DNA of 64,000 nt, from the NCBI GenBank assembly GCA_001556125.1, contig LSIG01000205.1:27382-91381 (forward strand), given 5' to 3'. Positions 27,728-37,758 of the stretch are shown here, piece by piece (positions within the stretch are counted from its first letter, which is position 1; every line of letters starts with the position of its first letter). The notes under the pieces are model-generated. The model made no database searches. It was given only the letters and a program-made list of their open reading frames with translations, and had not been told where the DNA came from. Made by a program: the position numbers and the translations under genes. Origin of the DNA: Rhizobiales bacterium CCH10-E5 (GTDB taxonomy: Bacteria > Pseudomonadota > Alphaproteobacteria > Rhizobiales > Beijerinckiaceae).

Positions 27728-28609
27728 TCAGCCGCGCGAGCGGATCAGCGCCACGCCGCTGGCGACGACGATGGCCGCCCCCAGTAGGGTCGCCAGTGTT
27801 GGCACCTCGCCGAAGGCGAGATAGCCGATCAGGCAGGCGGCGATGATCTGCGAATAGATCATCGGCGAGATGACCGCGGTCGGCGCGCGGCGGAAGGCCT
27901 CGATCAGCAGGAGATGGGCGAGCGTGCCGAAGGCTCCGCCCACCGCCAGCACGCCCCATTCCCAGGGCTCCATCCGCGACCACGACCAGGGCAGGGCGAG
28001 CGAGGTCAGCAGGAAGGCGAAGAAGCCGACCTGGAAAAGCATCGCCAACGGGTCTTCATCGGCGGCGATAGCGCGCGTCAGCACGTGATAGCCGGCATTG
28101 CACAGCGCCATCGCGAGGGGGAAGATCAGAAAACTCCCGGCGCCCGGTGCCGTCGGCTGCAGCGCGACCATGACGCCGCCAAAGCCGATCAGGATCAGGG
28201 CCCAGCGCCTGAGCGATGGGCGCTCCTTCAGGAAGACCATGGCGAGGATGGTCGCGATCAGCGGCGCCGAGAAGGTGATCGCATAGGTCTGGGCCAGCGG
28301 CATGGATTTCAGCGCCAGCACGATGAAGACCGTGGTGCCGACCAAGGCTGCGCCGCGGCCAAGCTGGATGACGGGATGGCGCGTCACCAGCATCCTGCGC
28401 GCGCCGAAGAGCGGCATGACGGCGACGAGATAGACGACCTGAAACAGGTTGCGGCCCCAGGCGAGGAACAGCACGTCATGCCGGGCCGCGAGTGCCTTCA
28501 GGATCGAATCGAGGCTGACGAAGCAGAAGGTCGACACCACCATCAGCGCGGCGCCGATGAGGATGTCGCGCCGGGCTTTGGTGCCGGCTGCGCTCTCCGC
28601 CTCAGACAA
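27728..28609 (-). CDS. DMT-family (EamA) transporter
   Basis: 293 residues with ten predicted membrane helices in two EamA halves. Motif segments include SLDSILKALAARHDVLFLAWGRN in the first and GTLAHLLLIEAFRRAPTAVISPMIYSQ in the second half. Likely exports metabolites; the substrate is unknown. It converges on the dihydropyrimidinase gene with 10 bp between stops. Confidence 0.9.
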   Translation of the reverse strand: MSEAESAAGTKARRDILIGAALMVVSTFCFVSLDSILKALAARHDVLFLAWGRNLFQVVYLVAVMPLFGARRMLVTRHPVIQLGRGAALVGTTVFIVLALKSMPLAQTYAITFSAPLIATILAMVFLKERPSLRRWALILIGFGGVMVALQPTAPGAGSFLIFPLAMALCNAGYHVLTRAIAADEDPLAMLFQVGFFAFLLTSLALPWSWSRMEPWEWGVLAVGGAFGTLAHLLLIEAFRRAPTAVISPMIYSQIIAACLIGYLAFGEVPTLATLLGAAIVVASGVALIRSRG

Positions 28610-28761
28610 GGGCGACCCGCCGGGGCAACGCAGCTTTCGCGAGCGGAGAGATCATCGGGCGGCGCGTTCCTAGCGGCGTCTCATCGGCACCACAGATCCA
28701 AGCGGATGGCCAGAGCCATGCCGTGGGGGTGGCCCTGCTGCGCCTGCGCATCGGCTCCAAC

Positions 28762-28788
28762 AAAAAGCGCCCCGGCGAGCCGGGGCGC
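28762..28788 (-). terminator. Rho-independent terminator of the cytochrome c gene
   Basis: Stem GCGCCCCGGC/GCCGGGGCGC with a 3-nt loop, followed on the minus strand by TTTTTG. It lies about 30 bp after the cytochrome c stop. Confidence 0.82.
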
Positions 28789-28817
28789 GAGGCAGTCGGG
28801 AGATTTGTGGCCGGGAC

Positions 28818-29210
28818 TTACTTCTTCTTGCCGTCCGGGCCGAACTGCTTGAGATAGGCGATCAGATTGGTGATCTGGGCATCGTCCTTGAGGCCCGGAT
28901 AGATCATCTTGGTGCCGGGCGTGACGCCGCGCGGATCCTTGATGTAGACGCGGAAATTGTCCTCGTTCCAGACCTTGTCGAGCGACTTGTAGGCCGCCGA
29001 ATAGGTATAGCCGGGATGCGTCCCGGCCTTTCGGTTGTCGAACAGCCCGTTCAGCACGGGGCCGACCGCGTTCTTGGCGGTTTCGCCGACCTGATGACAG
29101 GTTCGGCACTGGAGGAAGACCTTCTCGCCGGCGGCGACATCCTGTGCCTGGGCGGTGGCGGGCAGGAGTGAGAGGAAACCGGCTGCGGCTGCGTAGGCAA
29201 GCTGTCTCAT
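28818..29210 (-). CDS. Class I soluble cytochrome c (c2-type)
   Basis: 130 residues. A signal peptide (residues 1-22, ending AQA) is followed by GEKVFLQCRTCHQVG, the CxxCH haem site. The axial Met lies in GTKMIYPGL, and TNLIAYLKQFGPDGKKK is the terminal helix. Family knowledge: c2-type cytochromes carry electrons from the bc1 complex to the photo-oxidised reaction centre or to oxidases. It stands at the border of the photosynthesis cluster, divergent from dxs, and the puf operon lacks pufC, so it is a good candidate for the reaction-centre donor. That role is inference. Confidence 0.85.
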   Translation of the reverse strand: MRQLAYAAAAGFLSLLPATAQAQDVAAGEKVFLQCRTCHQVGETAKNAVGPVLNGLFDNRKAGTHPGYTYSAAYKSLDKVWNEDNFRVYIKDPRGVTPGTKMIYPGLKDDAQITNLIAYLKQFGPDGKKK

Positions 29211-29353
29211 GGCGTGTGACCTTTCCGAGACTTCGTCCAATTCCAACGAAGACGATACGCGCGAAAAGGTTCCGGCGATCACTTCGTCCTCGCTCATTCT
29301 GGTCTTCGGGCCTCGCGCCTCTTGCGGATCGTCGGGGGCCAACCGTCCAAAAA

Positions 29354-29381
29354 GCACGACCAAAGCGATTGCATGTCGTGC
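29354..29381. promoter_or_regulatory. Inverted repeat between cytochrome c and dxs
   Basis: GCACGAC (29354-29360) and GTCGTGC (29375-29381) are exact 7-bp arms with a 14-bp spacer, 14 bp left of the tandem TGT-N12-ACA sites. It could be a second regulator site or a hairpin. Confidence 0.4.
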
Positions 29382-29394
29382 GACTCCTTCGTAG

Positions 29395-29436
29395 TGTATC
29401 GACAGCTTGACATCAATATGTAAATTCAAGCTGACA
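29395..29436. promoter_or_regulatory. Tandem PpsR/CrtJ-type sites upstream of dxs
   Basis: Two exact TGT-N12-ACA sites: 29395-29412 (TGTATCGACAGCTTGACA) and 29419-29436 (TGTAAATTCAAGCTGACA), 6 bp apart. The second ends 23 bp before the dxs ATG. Tandem spacing is as known for PpsR/CrtJ promoters in purple bacteria. They could also affect the divergent cytochrome c gene. Confidence 0.8.
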
Positions 29437-29459
29437 CATCAGGCGCGAAGGGGAATGGA

Positions 29460-31436
29460 ATGCCAACGACCCCGCTTCTGGACGGCATCGCCTCTCCTGC
29501 CGATCTGCGCCGCCTGTCACCATTCCAACTGAAGCAGCTCGCCGACGAGCTGCGGGCCGAGACGATCGATGCGGTCTCCGTCACCGGCGGCCATCTCGGC
29601 GCCGGCCTCGGCGTCGTCGAACTGACGGTCGCGCTGCACCACCTCTTCGACACCCCGCGCGACACGCTGATCTGGGATGTCGGCCACCAGGCCTACCCCC
29701 ACAAGATCCTGACCGGGCGGCGCGACCGCATCCGCACGCTGCGGCAGGGAGGCGGGCTCTCCGGCTTCACCAAGCGCGAGGAGAGCGAATACGATCCCTT
29801 CGGCGCGGCCCATACCTCGACCTCGATCTCGGCCGGGCTCGGCTTTGCCGTCGCGCGGGACCTCAAGGGCGAGGACGGGCATGTCGTGGCCGTGATCGGC
29901 GACGGCGCGATGTCGGCCGGCATGGCCTATGAGGCGATGAACAACGCCGGGGCGCTCGGCAAAAGGCTGATCGTCATCCTCAACGACAACGACATGTCCA
30001 TCGCCCCGCCGGTGGGGGCGCTGTCGGCGCATCTGGCCAAGCTGCTCTCCGGCAAGACCTATCTCTCGCTGCGCGACCACGGCCGCCAGCTCACGCGGCG
30101 GCTGGGGCGCGGGCTCGATTCGAAGATCACCCGCGCCGTCGAGCATGCGCGCGGCTACCTCACCGGCGGCACGCTGTTCGACCAGCTCGGCTTCTACTAT
30201 GTCGGGCCGATCGACGGCCACAATCTCGACCATCTCATCCCGGTGCTGCGCAATGTCCGCGACGCGCCGAACGGGCCGATCCTCGTCCATGTCGTGACGC
30301 AGAAGGGCAAGGGCTATGCCCCGGCCGAGGCGACGGCGGACAAGTACCACGCGGTGGTGAAGTTCGACGTCGCGACCGGGCAGCAGGAGAAGGCGCCAGC
30401 CGCTGCGCCCTCCTACACCAAGGTCTTTTCGCAGTCCCTGCTGCGCGAGGCGGCGCGCGACGACAGGATCATCGCCATCACCGCGGCCATGCCCTCGGGC
30501 ACGGGGCTCGATGCCTTCGCCAAGGCCCATCCCTCCCGCTTCTTCGATGTCGGCATCGCCGAGCAGCATGCGGTGACCTTCGCGGCCGGGCTCGCTTGCG
30601 AGGGGCTCAAGCCGGTCTGCGCGATCTACTCGACCTTCCTGCAGCGCGCCTATGACCAGATCGTCCACGACGTCGCGCTGCAGAAGCTGCCGGTGCGCTT
30701 CGCGATCGACCGCGCCGGGCTGGTCGGTGCCGATGGCGCGACCCATGCGGGGGCCTTCGACACCGCCTATCTCGGCTGCCTGCCCGGCTTCGTGCTGATG
30801 GCGGCGGCCGACGAGGCCGACCTCGTCCATATGGTCGCCACCGCCTGCGCCCATGACGAGGGGCCGATCGCGCTGCGCTATCCGCGCGGGGACGGCGTCG
30901 GCCTCGCACTGCCGGATGTCGGTGTGCCCCTAGAGATCGGCCGCGGGCGGGTGCTGCAGGAGGGCACGCGGGTCGCCATTCTCTCCTATGGCACGCGGCT
31001 GAGCGAATGCCTCGCGGCGGCCGAGCGCCTCGACGCGATGGGGTTGTCCACCACCGTCGCCGATGCGCGCTTCGCCAAGCCGCTCGACCGGGCGCTGATC
31101 CGGCGCCTGGCGCAGCATCACGAGGCGCTGATCACGGTCGAGGAAGGCTCGGTCGGTGGTTTCGGCTCCTTCGTGCTGCATGCCCTGGCCGATGACGGGG
31201 TCTTCGAGGCCGGGCTGAAGATCAAGACGCTGACGCTGCCGGACCGCTTCCAGGACCAGGACACGCAGGCGCGGCTCTATGCGCAGGCCGGGCTCGACGC
31301 GGAGGCGATCGTCGCGGTCGCGGCGGGCCTTTGCCGGCCGGCGGCCCGGCGGAGCGCCATGGCGGCCGCGGCGGGGCTGCGGCTGGTGCCGGGGCACGCT
31401 GCCGGCACCGTTCCGCTGCACGAGGCCTCGACATGA
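29460..31436 (+). CDS. dxs: 1-deoxy-D-xylulose-5-phosphate synthase
   Basis: 658 residues. [18 protein letters not shown] is the thiamine-diphosphate motif, [22 protein letters not shown] the N-terminal signature, and [18 protein letters not shown] carries the catalytic Glu. RYPRGDGVG and DARFAKPLD complete the transketolase-like domains. It condenses pyruvate and glyceraldehyde-3-phosphate, the entry step of the MEP isoprenoid route. It is the first gene of a long operon (dxs-ispH-bchIDO-crtIB) behind two PpsR-type sites, so precursor supply is tied to pigment synthesis. It overlaps ispH by 4 bp. Confidence 0.96.
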   Translation: MPTTPLLDGIASPADLRRLSPFQLKQLADELRAETIDAVSVTGGHLGAGLGVVELTVALHHLFDTPRDTLIWDVGHQAYPHKILTGRRDRIRTLRQGGGLSGFTKREESEYDPFGAAHTSTSISAGLGFAVARDLKGEDGHVVAVIGDGAMSAGMAYEAMNNAGALGKRLIVILNDNDMSIAPPVGALSAHLAKLLSGKTYLSLRDHGRQLTRRLGRGLDSKITRAVEHARGYLTGGTLFDQLGFYYVGPIDGHNLDHLIPVLRNVRDAPNGPILVHVVTQKGKGYAPAEATADKYHAVVKFDVATGQQEKAPAAAPSYTKVFSQSLLREAARDDRIIAITAAMPSGTGLDAFAKAHPSRFFDVGIAEQHAVTFAAGLACEGLKPVCAIYSTFLQRAYDQIVHDVALQKLPVRFAIDRAGLVGADGATHAGAFDTAYLGCLPGFVLMAAADEADLVHMVATACAHDEGPIALRYPRGDGVGLALPDVGVPLEIGRGRVLQEGTRVAILSYGTRLSECLAAAERLDAMGLSTTVADARFAKPLDRALIRRLAQHHEALITVEEGSVGGFGSFVLHALADDGVFEAGLKIKTLTLPDRFQDQDTQARLYAQAGLDAEAIVAVAAGLCRPAARRSAMAAAAGLRLVPGHAAGTVPLHEAST

Positions 31437-32398
31437 ACGCCGTGACGCCCTTCAAGCGGCCGCTGACGGTGCTCCTGGCCAAGCCGCGCGGCTTCTGCGC
31501 CGGCGTGGTGCGGGCGGTCGAGATCGTCGAGCGCGCCATCGCGCAGACGGGCGCGCCGGTCTATGTCCGCCACGAGATCGTCCACAACACCCATGTTGTC
31601 GAGGGGCTGCGTGCCCAGGGCGCCGTCTTCGTCGGCGAGGTCGATCAGATCCCGGCGGGCGCGACGACGATCTTCTCGGCCCATGGCGTGTCGCGCGGGG
31701 TCGAGGCGGCGGCTGCGGCGCGCGGTCTCGACGTGATCGACGCGACCTGCCCGCTCGTCCAGAAGGTTCACAATCAGGGCCGGCGTTATGCGCAGCTCGG
31801 CTACGATGTCGTGCTGATCGGCCATGAGGGCCATGCCGAGGTCGAGGGCACGCGCGGCCAGATCGACGGGCGGCTGCATGTCGTCGCAACGGCCGCCGAG
31901 GTGGCCGGGCTCATCGTCGCCGACCCGGAGAAGGTCGCCTATATCAGCCAGACGACGCTGAGCGTGCAGGATACGCGCGAGGTCATCGCCGCGCTGACCG
32001 CGCGCTTCCCGGCGATCGTCGGCCCCGACATCCGCAACATCTGCTACGCGACCCAGAACCGGCAGGCGGCGGTGCAGGCGATGGCGCCGCATTGCGATCT
32101 CATCCTCGTCGTCGGCTCGCGCTCCTCCTCCAACACGACGCGGCTGCGCGAGGTCGGCGAGATCGCCGGCGTGGCAAGCCATCTGATAGAGGGGCCGGAC
32201 GCGATCGACCCGGACTGGTTCGAGACGGTCGAGACCGTCGGCTTCACGGCGGGGGCCTCGGCGCCCGAGCGGCTGATCCAGGATGCGATCGACCGGCTGC
32301 GCGACTTCCGCGCTGTCACGGTGAAGGAGCTCGAGGGCGTCGACGAGGAGGTGGTGTTCCGCCTGCCGCCGCGTCTGGTCGAGGCGATGGCGTCCTGA
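31433..32398 (+). CDS. ispH: 4-hydroxy-3-methylbut-2-enyl diphosphate reductase
   Basis: 321 residues from the ATG at 31433, overlapping the dxs stop (ATGA). The three cluster cysteines lie in [25 protein letters not shown] and [36 protein letters not shown] and [13 protein letters not shown] line the active site. It makes IPP and DMAPP in the last MEP step using a [4Fe-4S] cluster. Placing ispH directly between dxs and bchI is unusual; it makes both ends of the MEP pathway part of the photosynthesis operon. Confidence 0.96.
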   Translation: MNAVTPFKRPLTVLLAKPRGFCAGVVRAVEIVERAIAQTGAPVYVRHEIVHNTHVVEGLRAQGAVFVGEVDQIPAGATTIFSAHGVSRGVEAAAAARGLDVIDATCPLVQKVHNQGRRYAQLGYDVVLIGHEGHAEVEGTRGQIDGRLHVVATAAEVAGLIVADPEKVAYISQTTLSVQDTREVIAALTARFPAIVGPDIRNICYATQNRQAAVQAMAPHCDLILVVGSRSSSNTTRLREVGEIAGVASHLIEGPDAIDPDWFETVETVGFTAGASAPERLIQDAIDRLRDFRAVTVKELEGVDEEVVFRLPPRLVEAMAS

Positions 32399-32415
32399 AA
32401 CGGGGAGAGACGGCG

Positions 32416-33561
32416 ATGGACGGGCTCCTGGATCATGCCGATGTCGTCGGGCGCTCGTCCCGCGAGGAGCCGCCGCCTGTCGAGACGGAGCGCCCCTCCG
32501 GGCCGGCGCGGGTGGGCGCAGTCCGCCGGACGGCGCGGCGCGCCGCAGCCGCGACCGCTCCGTCCGATGGCCGCCCGCCGCCCTTTCCGTTCTCCGCCAT
32601 CGTGGCGCAGGAGGAGATGAAGCGCGCCTTGCTGCTGGCGGCGATCGAGCCCAGCATTGGCGGCGTGCTGATCTTCGGGGATCGCGGCACCGGCAAGTCG
32701 ACCGCCGTACGCGCGCTGGCCGCCCTGTTGCCGCCGATGCGCGCCGTCGTCGGGGACCCCTATCAGCGGGCGCCGCAGGCGGGGCAGCGCGGGCAGAAGA
32801 CCCATCTCGTGCCGGTGCCGGTGGTCGACCTGCCGCTGGGAGCGACGGAGGACCGCGTCGTCGGTGCGCTCGATCTGGAAAAGGCGCTGGTCAGCGGCGA
32901 GAAGGCCTTCCAGCCCGGGCTGCTGGCCCGCGCCAACCGCGGCTTTCTCTATATCGACGAGGCCAATCTGCTGGAGGACCATCTCGTCGACGTGCTGCTC
33001 GATGTGGCGGCCTCGGGCGAAAACGTCGTCGAGCGCGAGGGGCTGAGCATCCGCCACCCGGCGCGCTTCGTCCTCGTCGGCAGCGGCAATCCCGAAGAGG
33101 GCGAGCTGCGTCCGCAACTGCTCGACCGGTTCGGCCTCTCCGTGGAGGTCGCGACGCCGGCCGATCTGCCGACCCGGATCGCGGTGGTGAAGCGGCGCGA
33201 CGCCTATGACCGCGATCCGCATGGTTTCGCCGCCGCGTGGCGGGCGGCCGATGCCGCGCTGGGCCGCCGGCTGGTCGCTGCCCGCAAGCGGCTGGCGGAT
33301 GTGGAAACGTCCGACGCCGCGCTCGGGCGTGTGGCGGAACTCTGCCAGCATCTCGGCACGGACGGGCTGCGCGGTGAGCTGACGCTGATGCGGACGGCGC
33401 GTGCCCTCGCGGCGCTGGACGGCGAGCATCAGATCACCGACCGCCATATCCGCAGCGTCGCGCCGATGTCGCTGCGCCACCGGCTGCGACGCAACCCGCT
33501 CGACGAGGCGGGCTCGACGGTGCGCATCGAGCGCGCTCTGGCCGAGGTGTTCGGGCCGTGA
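32416..33561 (+). CDS. bchI: Magnesium chelatase subunit I (AAA+ ATPase)
   Basis: 381 residues. About 50 residues of Pro/Ala/Arg-rich N-terminal extension precede [20 protein letters not shown]. Walker A is [10 protein letters not shown], Walker [14 protein letters not shown], and sensor regions follow with [20 protein letters not shown]. With BchD and BchH it inserts Mg into protoporphyrin IX. The start ATG at 32416 is 17 bp after ispH, and its stop overlaps the GTG start of bchD. The catalytic partner bchH is absent from its usual place in this window. Confidence 0.95.
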   Translation: MDGLLDHADVVGRSSREEPPPVETERPSGPARVGAVRRTARRAAAATAPSDGRPPPFPFSAIVAQEEMKRALLLAAIEPSIGGVLIFGDRGTGKSTAVRALAALLPPMRAVVGDPYQRAPQAGQRGQKTHLVPVPVVDLPLGATEDRVVGALDLEKALVSGEKAFQPGLLARANRGFLYIDEANLLEDHLVDVLLDVAASGENVVEREGLSIRHPARFVLVGSGNPEEGELRPQLLDRFGLSVEVATPADLPTRIAVVKRRDAYDRDPHGFAAAWRAADAALGRRLVAARKRLADVETSDAALGRVAELCQHLGTDGLRGELTLMRTARALAALDGEHQITDRHIRSVAPMSLRHRLRRNPLDEAGSTVRIERALAEVFGP

Positions 33562-35330
33562 GCGCGGCCGGCGCCGGTGCGGAGCGTCCGGCGCTGTCGC
33601 CCTGGCGGCTGGCCGAGACGGCGGCCGCGCTTCTGGCGCTGGATGGTGCCGCGATCGGCGGGCTGACCTTGCGGGCGCCGGCCGGGCCGGTGCGCGATGC
33701 GTTTCTGGAGCGGGTAGCAACGCTGAGCGGGGATCGGCGGCTCCTGAAGATGCCGGCCGGCATCGGTGATGCGCGGCTGCTCGGCGGGCTCGATCTCGCG
33801 GCCACGCTGTCGGCGGGACGCCCCGTCGGCGAGCGCGGGCTGCTGGCGGAGGCCGACGGCGGGATCGTCGTGATCGCGATGGCCGAGCGCCTCGAGATCG
33901 GGACGGCGGCCCGCATCGCCGCCGTGCTCGATGCGGGCGCGGTGACGGTCGAGCGCGACGGGCTGGCCCTGTCGTTGCCCAGCCGCTTCAGCGTGATGGC
34001 GCTGGACGAGGGCCTCTCCGAAGAGGAGCGGCTTCCCACGGCGCTCGCCGACCGCCTCGCCCTGCGGATCGACCTGACGGCGCTGTCGCATCGCGACATC
34101 GAGCCTGACATCTACTCGCCTGCGGATGTCGAGGCTGCGCGGTCCCGCCCGGCGGCTGCGATGGCCGACGACATGCTCGCCAGCCTGTGCGCGGCCGCCT
34201 TCGCGCTGGGAATCGAGTCGTTCCGTTCGGCGCTTCAGGCGGTGACGGTGGCGCGGCTGAGCGCTGCGCTTGCCGGACGCGATACGGTGGCGGAGGCCGA
34301 CGCGGCGCTGGCCGCCGCACTGGTTCTGGCGCCGCGCGCGACGCGGCTTCCCGCCGTGGCGGAGGACGAGGTCGATCCACAGACGGATCGGCAGGATGAT
34401 CCGCCTCCCGAGGATGGCGAGACCGCCTCCGGCGAGGCGCCGCGCGATCTCGACGATCTCGTGCTGGCCGCCGCGCGTGCGGCCCTGCCGGCCGGGCTTC
34501 TCGCCCGGCTGCTCGCCTCCGGCGGACGGGTGAAGGCGCGTGCTCCCGGTCGGGCCGGGCAGATGCAGAAGGTGGCGCGGCGTGGCCGTGTCATCGGCTC
34601 GAAGGCGGGCGATCTGCGCGGTGCGGCGAAGCTCGATGTGGTCCAGACGCTGCGCGCCGCGGCACCCTGGCAACGGCTCCGGCGAAGCGAGGCGGCGATG
34701 GCGGGCCGCGAGGGGCTGATCGTTCGTCGCGAGGACTTCCGCGTCGCGCGCCACAAGCAGCGCAGCGAGACCGCGACGCTGTTCGTCGTCGATGCCTCCG
34801 GCTCCTCGGCGCTGCAGCGGCTCGCCGAGGCAAAGGGCGCCGTCCGGCTGCTGCTGGCGGAGTGTTATGTGCGGCGCGACGAGGTGGCGCTGATCGCCTT
34901 CCGCCGCAGCGAAGCCGAGATCGTGCTGCCGCCGACGCGCTCTCTGGTCGCGGCCGAGCGGGCCTTGTCGGGCCTGCCGGGTGGCGGCGCGACGCCGCTC
35001 GCCACCGCCATCGAGGCCGCCTCTGCGCTGGCCGATACCATCAGGCGCAAGGGACGCACCCCGGCGCTGGTCTTCATGACCGACGGCCGCGCCAATATCG
35101 ACCGCGCCGGGCGGCAGGGGCGAGCACAGGCGCAGGCCGACGCGCTGGCCGCCGCGCGGGGCCTGCGCGGCGAGGGCCTCAAGGCGATCCTGATCGACAC
35201 CTCGCCGCAGCCACAGCCACAGGCGGCCGAGATCGCGGCGGCGATGGGCGGGCTCTATCTGCCGCTGCCGCAGGCCGATGCGGCGGGCGTCGGCCGTGCC
35301 GTCGGTGCGGCGCTGGCGGCCGCGCGATGA
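33558..35330 (+). CDS. bchD: Magnesium chelatase subunit D
   Basis: 590 residues, GTG start overlapping the bchI stop. An N-terminal degenerate AAA+ domain (residues about 1-260) is joined by an acidic Pro-rich linker ([19 protein letters not shown], about 275-293) to a C-terminal integrin I domain. The MIDAS motif is [12 protein letters not shown], with [12 protein letters not shown] and [11 protein letters not shown]. It forms the chelatase platform with BchI. The 3' end overlaps bchO by 4 bp. Confidence 0.95.
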   Translation: MSAAGAGAERPALSPWRLAETAAALLALDGAAIGGLTLRAPAGPVRDAFLERVATLSGDRRLLKMPAGIGDARLLGGLDLAATLSAGRPVGERGLLAEADGGIVVIAMAERLEIGTAARIAAVLDAGAVTVERDGLALSLPSRFSVMALDEGLSEEERLPTALADRLALRIDLTALSHRDIEPDIYSPADVEAARSRPAAAMADDMLASLCAAAFALGIESFRSALQAVTVARLSAALAGRDTVAEADAALAAALVLAPRATRLPAVAEDEVDPQTDRQDDPPPEDGETASGEAPRDLDDLVLAAARAALPAGLLARLLASGGRVKARAPGRAGQMQKVARRGRVIGSKAGDLRGAAKLDVVQTLRAAAPWQRLRRSEAAMAGREGLIVRREDFRVARHKQRSETATLFVVDASGSSALQRLAEAKGAVRLLLAECYVRRDEVALIAFRRSEAEIVLPPTRSLVAAERALSGLPGGGATPLATAIEAASALADTIRRKGRTPALVFMTDGRANIDRAGRQGRAQAQADALAAARGLRGEGLKAILIDTSPQPQPQAAEIAAAMGGLYLPLPQADAAGVGRAVGAALAAAR

Positions 35331-36220
35331 GCGCGGCGCTGTCCTGGGCGAGCGAGGGGCGGGACTGGCCGAACCGCGCCGCCAGCCGCTTCGTCGCGGC
35401 CGGTGGCCTGTCCTGGCATGTGCAGGAGATGGGGCAGGGGCCGACGCTCCTGCTGCTGCACGGGACCGGTGCCTCGACTCATTCCTGGCGCGATCTGTTG
35501 CCGCTGCTGGCGCGCGATTTCCATGTCGTCGCGCCGGATTTGCCGGGCCACGGCTTCACCGAGGCGCCCGAGCGCGACCGGCTCTCGCTCCCGGCGATGG
35601 CGCGTTCGCTCGCCGCGCTGCTCGGCAAGCTCGGGGTCGAGCCGGAGGGTGTCGTCGGCCATTCCGCGGGCGCCGCCATTGCGATGCAGATGGTGCTGAC
35701 CGGGGCCGTCGCACCCTCCTGCCTGATCAGCCTGAACGGTGCGCTGCTGCCGTTCAGGGGCGTGGCGTCCCAGCTCTTTCCGTCGGTCGCGCGGCTGCTC
35801 GTGCTCAACCCGCTGGTGCCGCGCTTCTTCGCCTGGCGGGCGGGGAGTGCCGATGCGGTGACGCAGTTGCTGGAGGGCACCGGCTCGCGGCTCGATGCGC
35901 GCGGTCAGGAACTCTATCAGCGGCTGTTCTCCAACCGCGTCCATGTCGCCTCCACGCTGGGGATGATGGCGAATTGGGATCTCGAGGCCCTGGGACAGGG
36001 TTTTCCCCGCCTCGACCTGCCGGTGCTGCTGGTCGTCGGCTCCGGCGACCGGGCGGTGCCGCCCGCCGATGCGCGCGAGGTCGCGCGGCGCCTGCCCCGA
36101 GCGCGCATCGAGACGGTGCCGGGCGCGGGCCATCTCGTCCATGAGGAAAAGCCGGCGGAGATCGCGGCGCTGATCGGCGCCGAGATGCTGCGCCACAGGG
36201 AGGCGGTCGCGTCATGCTGA
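35327..36220 (+). CDS. bchO: BchO alpha/beta hydrolase
   Basis: 297 residues. LLLLHGTGASTHSWRD forms the oxyanion region, VVGHSAGAAIAMQ carries the nucleophile Ser, and the terminal GAGHLVHEE holds the catalytic His. Family knowledge: bchO sits after bchID in purple-bacterial clusters and its exact role in bacteriochlorophyll synthesis is not settled. Both ends overlap neighbours (bchD by 4 bp, crtI by 7 bp), so it is translated with the operon. Confidence 0.92.
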   Translation: MSAALSWASEGRDWPNRAASRFVAAGGLSWHVQEMGQGPTLLLLHGTGASTHSWRDLLPLLARDFHVVAPDLPGHGFTEAPERDRLSLPAMARSLAALLGKLGVEPEGVVGHSAGAAIAMQMVLTGAVAPSCLISLNGALLPFRGVASQLFPSVARLLVLNPLVPRFFAWRAGSADAVTQLLEGTGSRLDARGQELYQRLFSNRVHVASTLGMMANWDLEALGQGFPRLDLPVLLVVGSGDRAVPPADAREVARRLPRARIETVPGAGHLVHEEKPAEIAALIGAEMLRHREAVASC

Positions 36221-37758
36221 GCGAGCTTCATCCGCCGAGCCTGGGGGCCGGCACCCGCCAGCCCGAGGCCGACCGTCGGCCCCATGCCGTGGTGATCGGC
36301 TCCGGCTTCGGCGGGCTCGCAGCCGCCATCCGGCTCGGCGCGCGGGGCTACCGCGTCACCGTGCTGGAATCGCTCGATCAGCCCGGCGGCCGGGCGCGCG
36401 TGTTCCGGCAGGACGGTTTCACCTTCGATGCCGGGCCGACGATCGTCACCGCGCCCCATCTCTTCGAAGAGCTCTGGGCGCTGTGCGGGCGGCGGATGGA
36501 GGACGATGTCAGGCTGACCGCGCTCGATCCCTTCTACCGGCTGATCTTCGCGGACGGCTCGAGCCTCGACTGCTGCGGCGACGAAACGAAGATGCGCGCG
36601 CGGATCGCCGCCTTCGCGCCCGGCGATGCCGCCGGCTACGAGGCCTTCATGCGCGATGCCGAGGCGATCTACGGGGTCGGTTTCGAGCAGCTCGCGGATG
36701 TGCCTTTCTCCACGCTCGCCGACATGCTGAAGGCCCTTCCCGCGATGGCACGGCTGCGGGCCGACCGCAGCGTCTATGGTCTCGCCGCGCGCCATGTCCG
36801 CGACGAGCGGCTGCGGACGGCGCTGAGCTTCCACCCGCTCTTCATCGGCGGAAATCCCTTCGCGACGACGGCGATCTACGCGCTGGTGATCCATCTCGAG
36901 CGCAAGTTCGGCGTTCATTTCGCGCAAGGCGGAACGGGGGCTCTCGTCGCGGGGCTGGTAAAGCTGCTGGAAGGCCAGGGGGCGACGCTGCGCTACGGCG
37001 CGGAGGTGGCGGAGATCACCGTGGCCCACGGTGCCGCGACCGGGGTCCGGCTGGCGGATGGTCAGGCGATCGCCGCCGATGTCGTCGTCTCCAATGCCGA
37101 TGCCGCCTATACCTACGGCACGCTGCTGAAGGCGCAGCCGCGCCAGCGCTGGAACGACGCGAAGCTCAAGCGGGCGCGCTATTCGATGTCGGTCGTGGTC
37201 TGGTATTTCGGCACGCGCCGCCGCTACGACAGCGTCCCCCATCACAGCATCCTGTTCGGCCCGCGCTATCGCGGGCTGGTCGAGGACATCTTCGAGCGGA
37301 AGGTGCTGTCTCAGGATTTCAGCCTCTATCTGCATCGTCCGACGGCGACCGATCCTGCCCTCGCGCCCGAGGGCTGCGACGCCTTCTATGCGCTCGTGCC
37401 AGTGCCCAATCTCCAGAGCGGCACCGACTGGGCGACGGAGGCCGAGCCGTTCCGGGCCCGCATCCAGCAGCGGCTCGAGGCGACCCTGCTGCCGGGGCTC
37501 GGCGACAGCCTCGTCAGTTCGCGGCTGATGACACCGCCCGATTTCCGCGACGAGCTGCTCTCGGTCCATGGCGCGGCCTTCGGGCTGGAGCCGCGGCTGC
37601 TGCAGAGCGCCTGGTTCCGGCCACACAACAGCAGCGAGGAGGTCGACCGGCTCTATCTGGTCGGCGCGGGGACCCATCCCGGCGCCGGGCTGCCCGGCGT
37701 CCTCTCCTCTGCGGCCATTCTCGATACGGTGGTGCCTCATGCGACCCGACTGGTCTGA
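36214..37758 (+). CDS. crtI: Phytoene desaturase
   Basis: 514 residues. The FAD-binding VVIGSGFGGLAAAIRLGARG is at about residues 29-48, and LESLDQPGGRARVFRQDGFTFDAGPTI follows. The C-terminal motif [18 protein letters not shown] is the carotenoid-desaturase signature. It converts phytoene to neurosporene or lycopene. It starts inside the end of bchO and its 3' end overlaps crtB by 20 bp. Confidence 0.95.
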   Translation: MLSELHPPSLGAGTRQPEADRRPHAVVIGSGFGGLAAAIRLGARGYRVTVLESLDQPGGRARVFRQDGFTFDAGPTIVTAPHLFEELWALCGRRMEDDVRLTALDPFYRLIFADGSSLDCCGDETKMRARIAAFAPGDAAGYEAFMRDAEAIYGVGFEQLADVPFSTLADMLKALPAMARLRADRSVYGLAARHVRDERLRTALSFHPLFIGGNPFATTAIYALVIHLERKFGVHFAQGGTGALVAGLVKLLEGQGATLRYGAEVAEITVAHGAATGVRLADGQAIAADVVVSNADAAYTYGTLLKAQPRQRWNDAKLKRARYSMSVVVWYFGTRRRYDSVPHHSILFGPRYRGLVEDIFERKVLSQDFSLYLHRPTATDPALAPEGCDAFYALVPVPNLQSGTDWATEAEPFRARIQQRLEATLLPGLGDSLVSSRLMTPPDFRDELLSVHGAAFGLEPRLLQSAWFRPHNSSEEVDRLYLVGAGTHPGAGLPGVLSSAAILDTVVPHATRLV

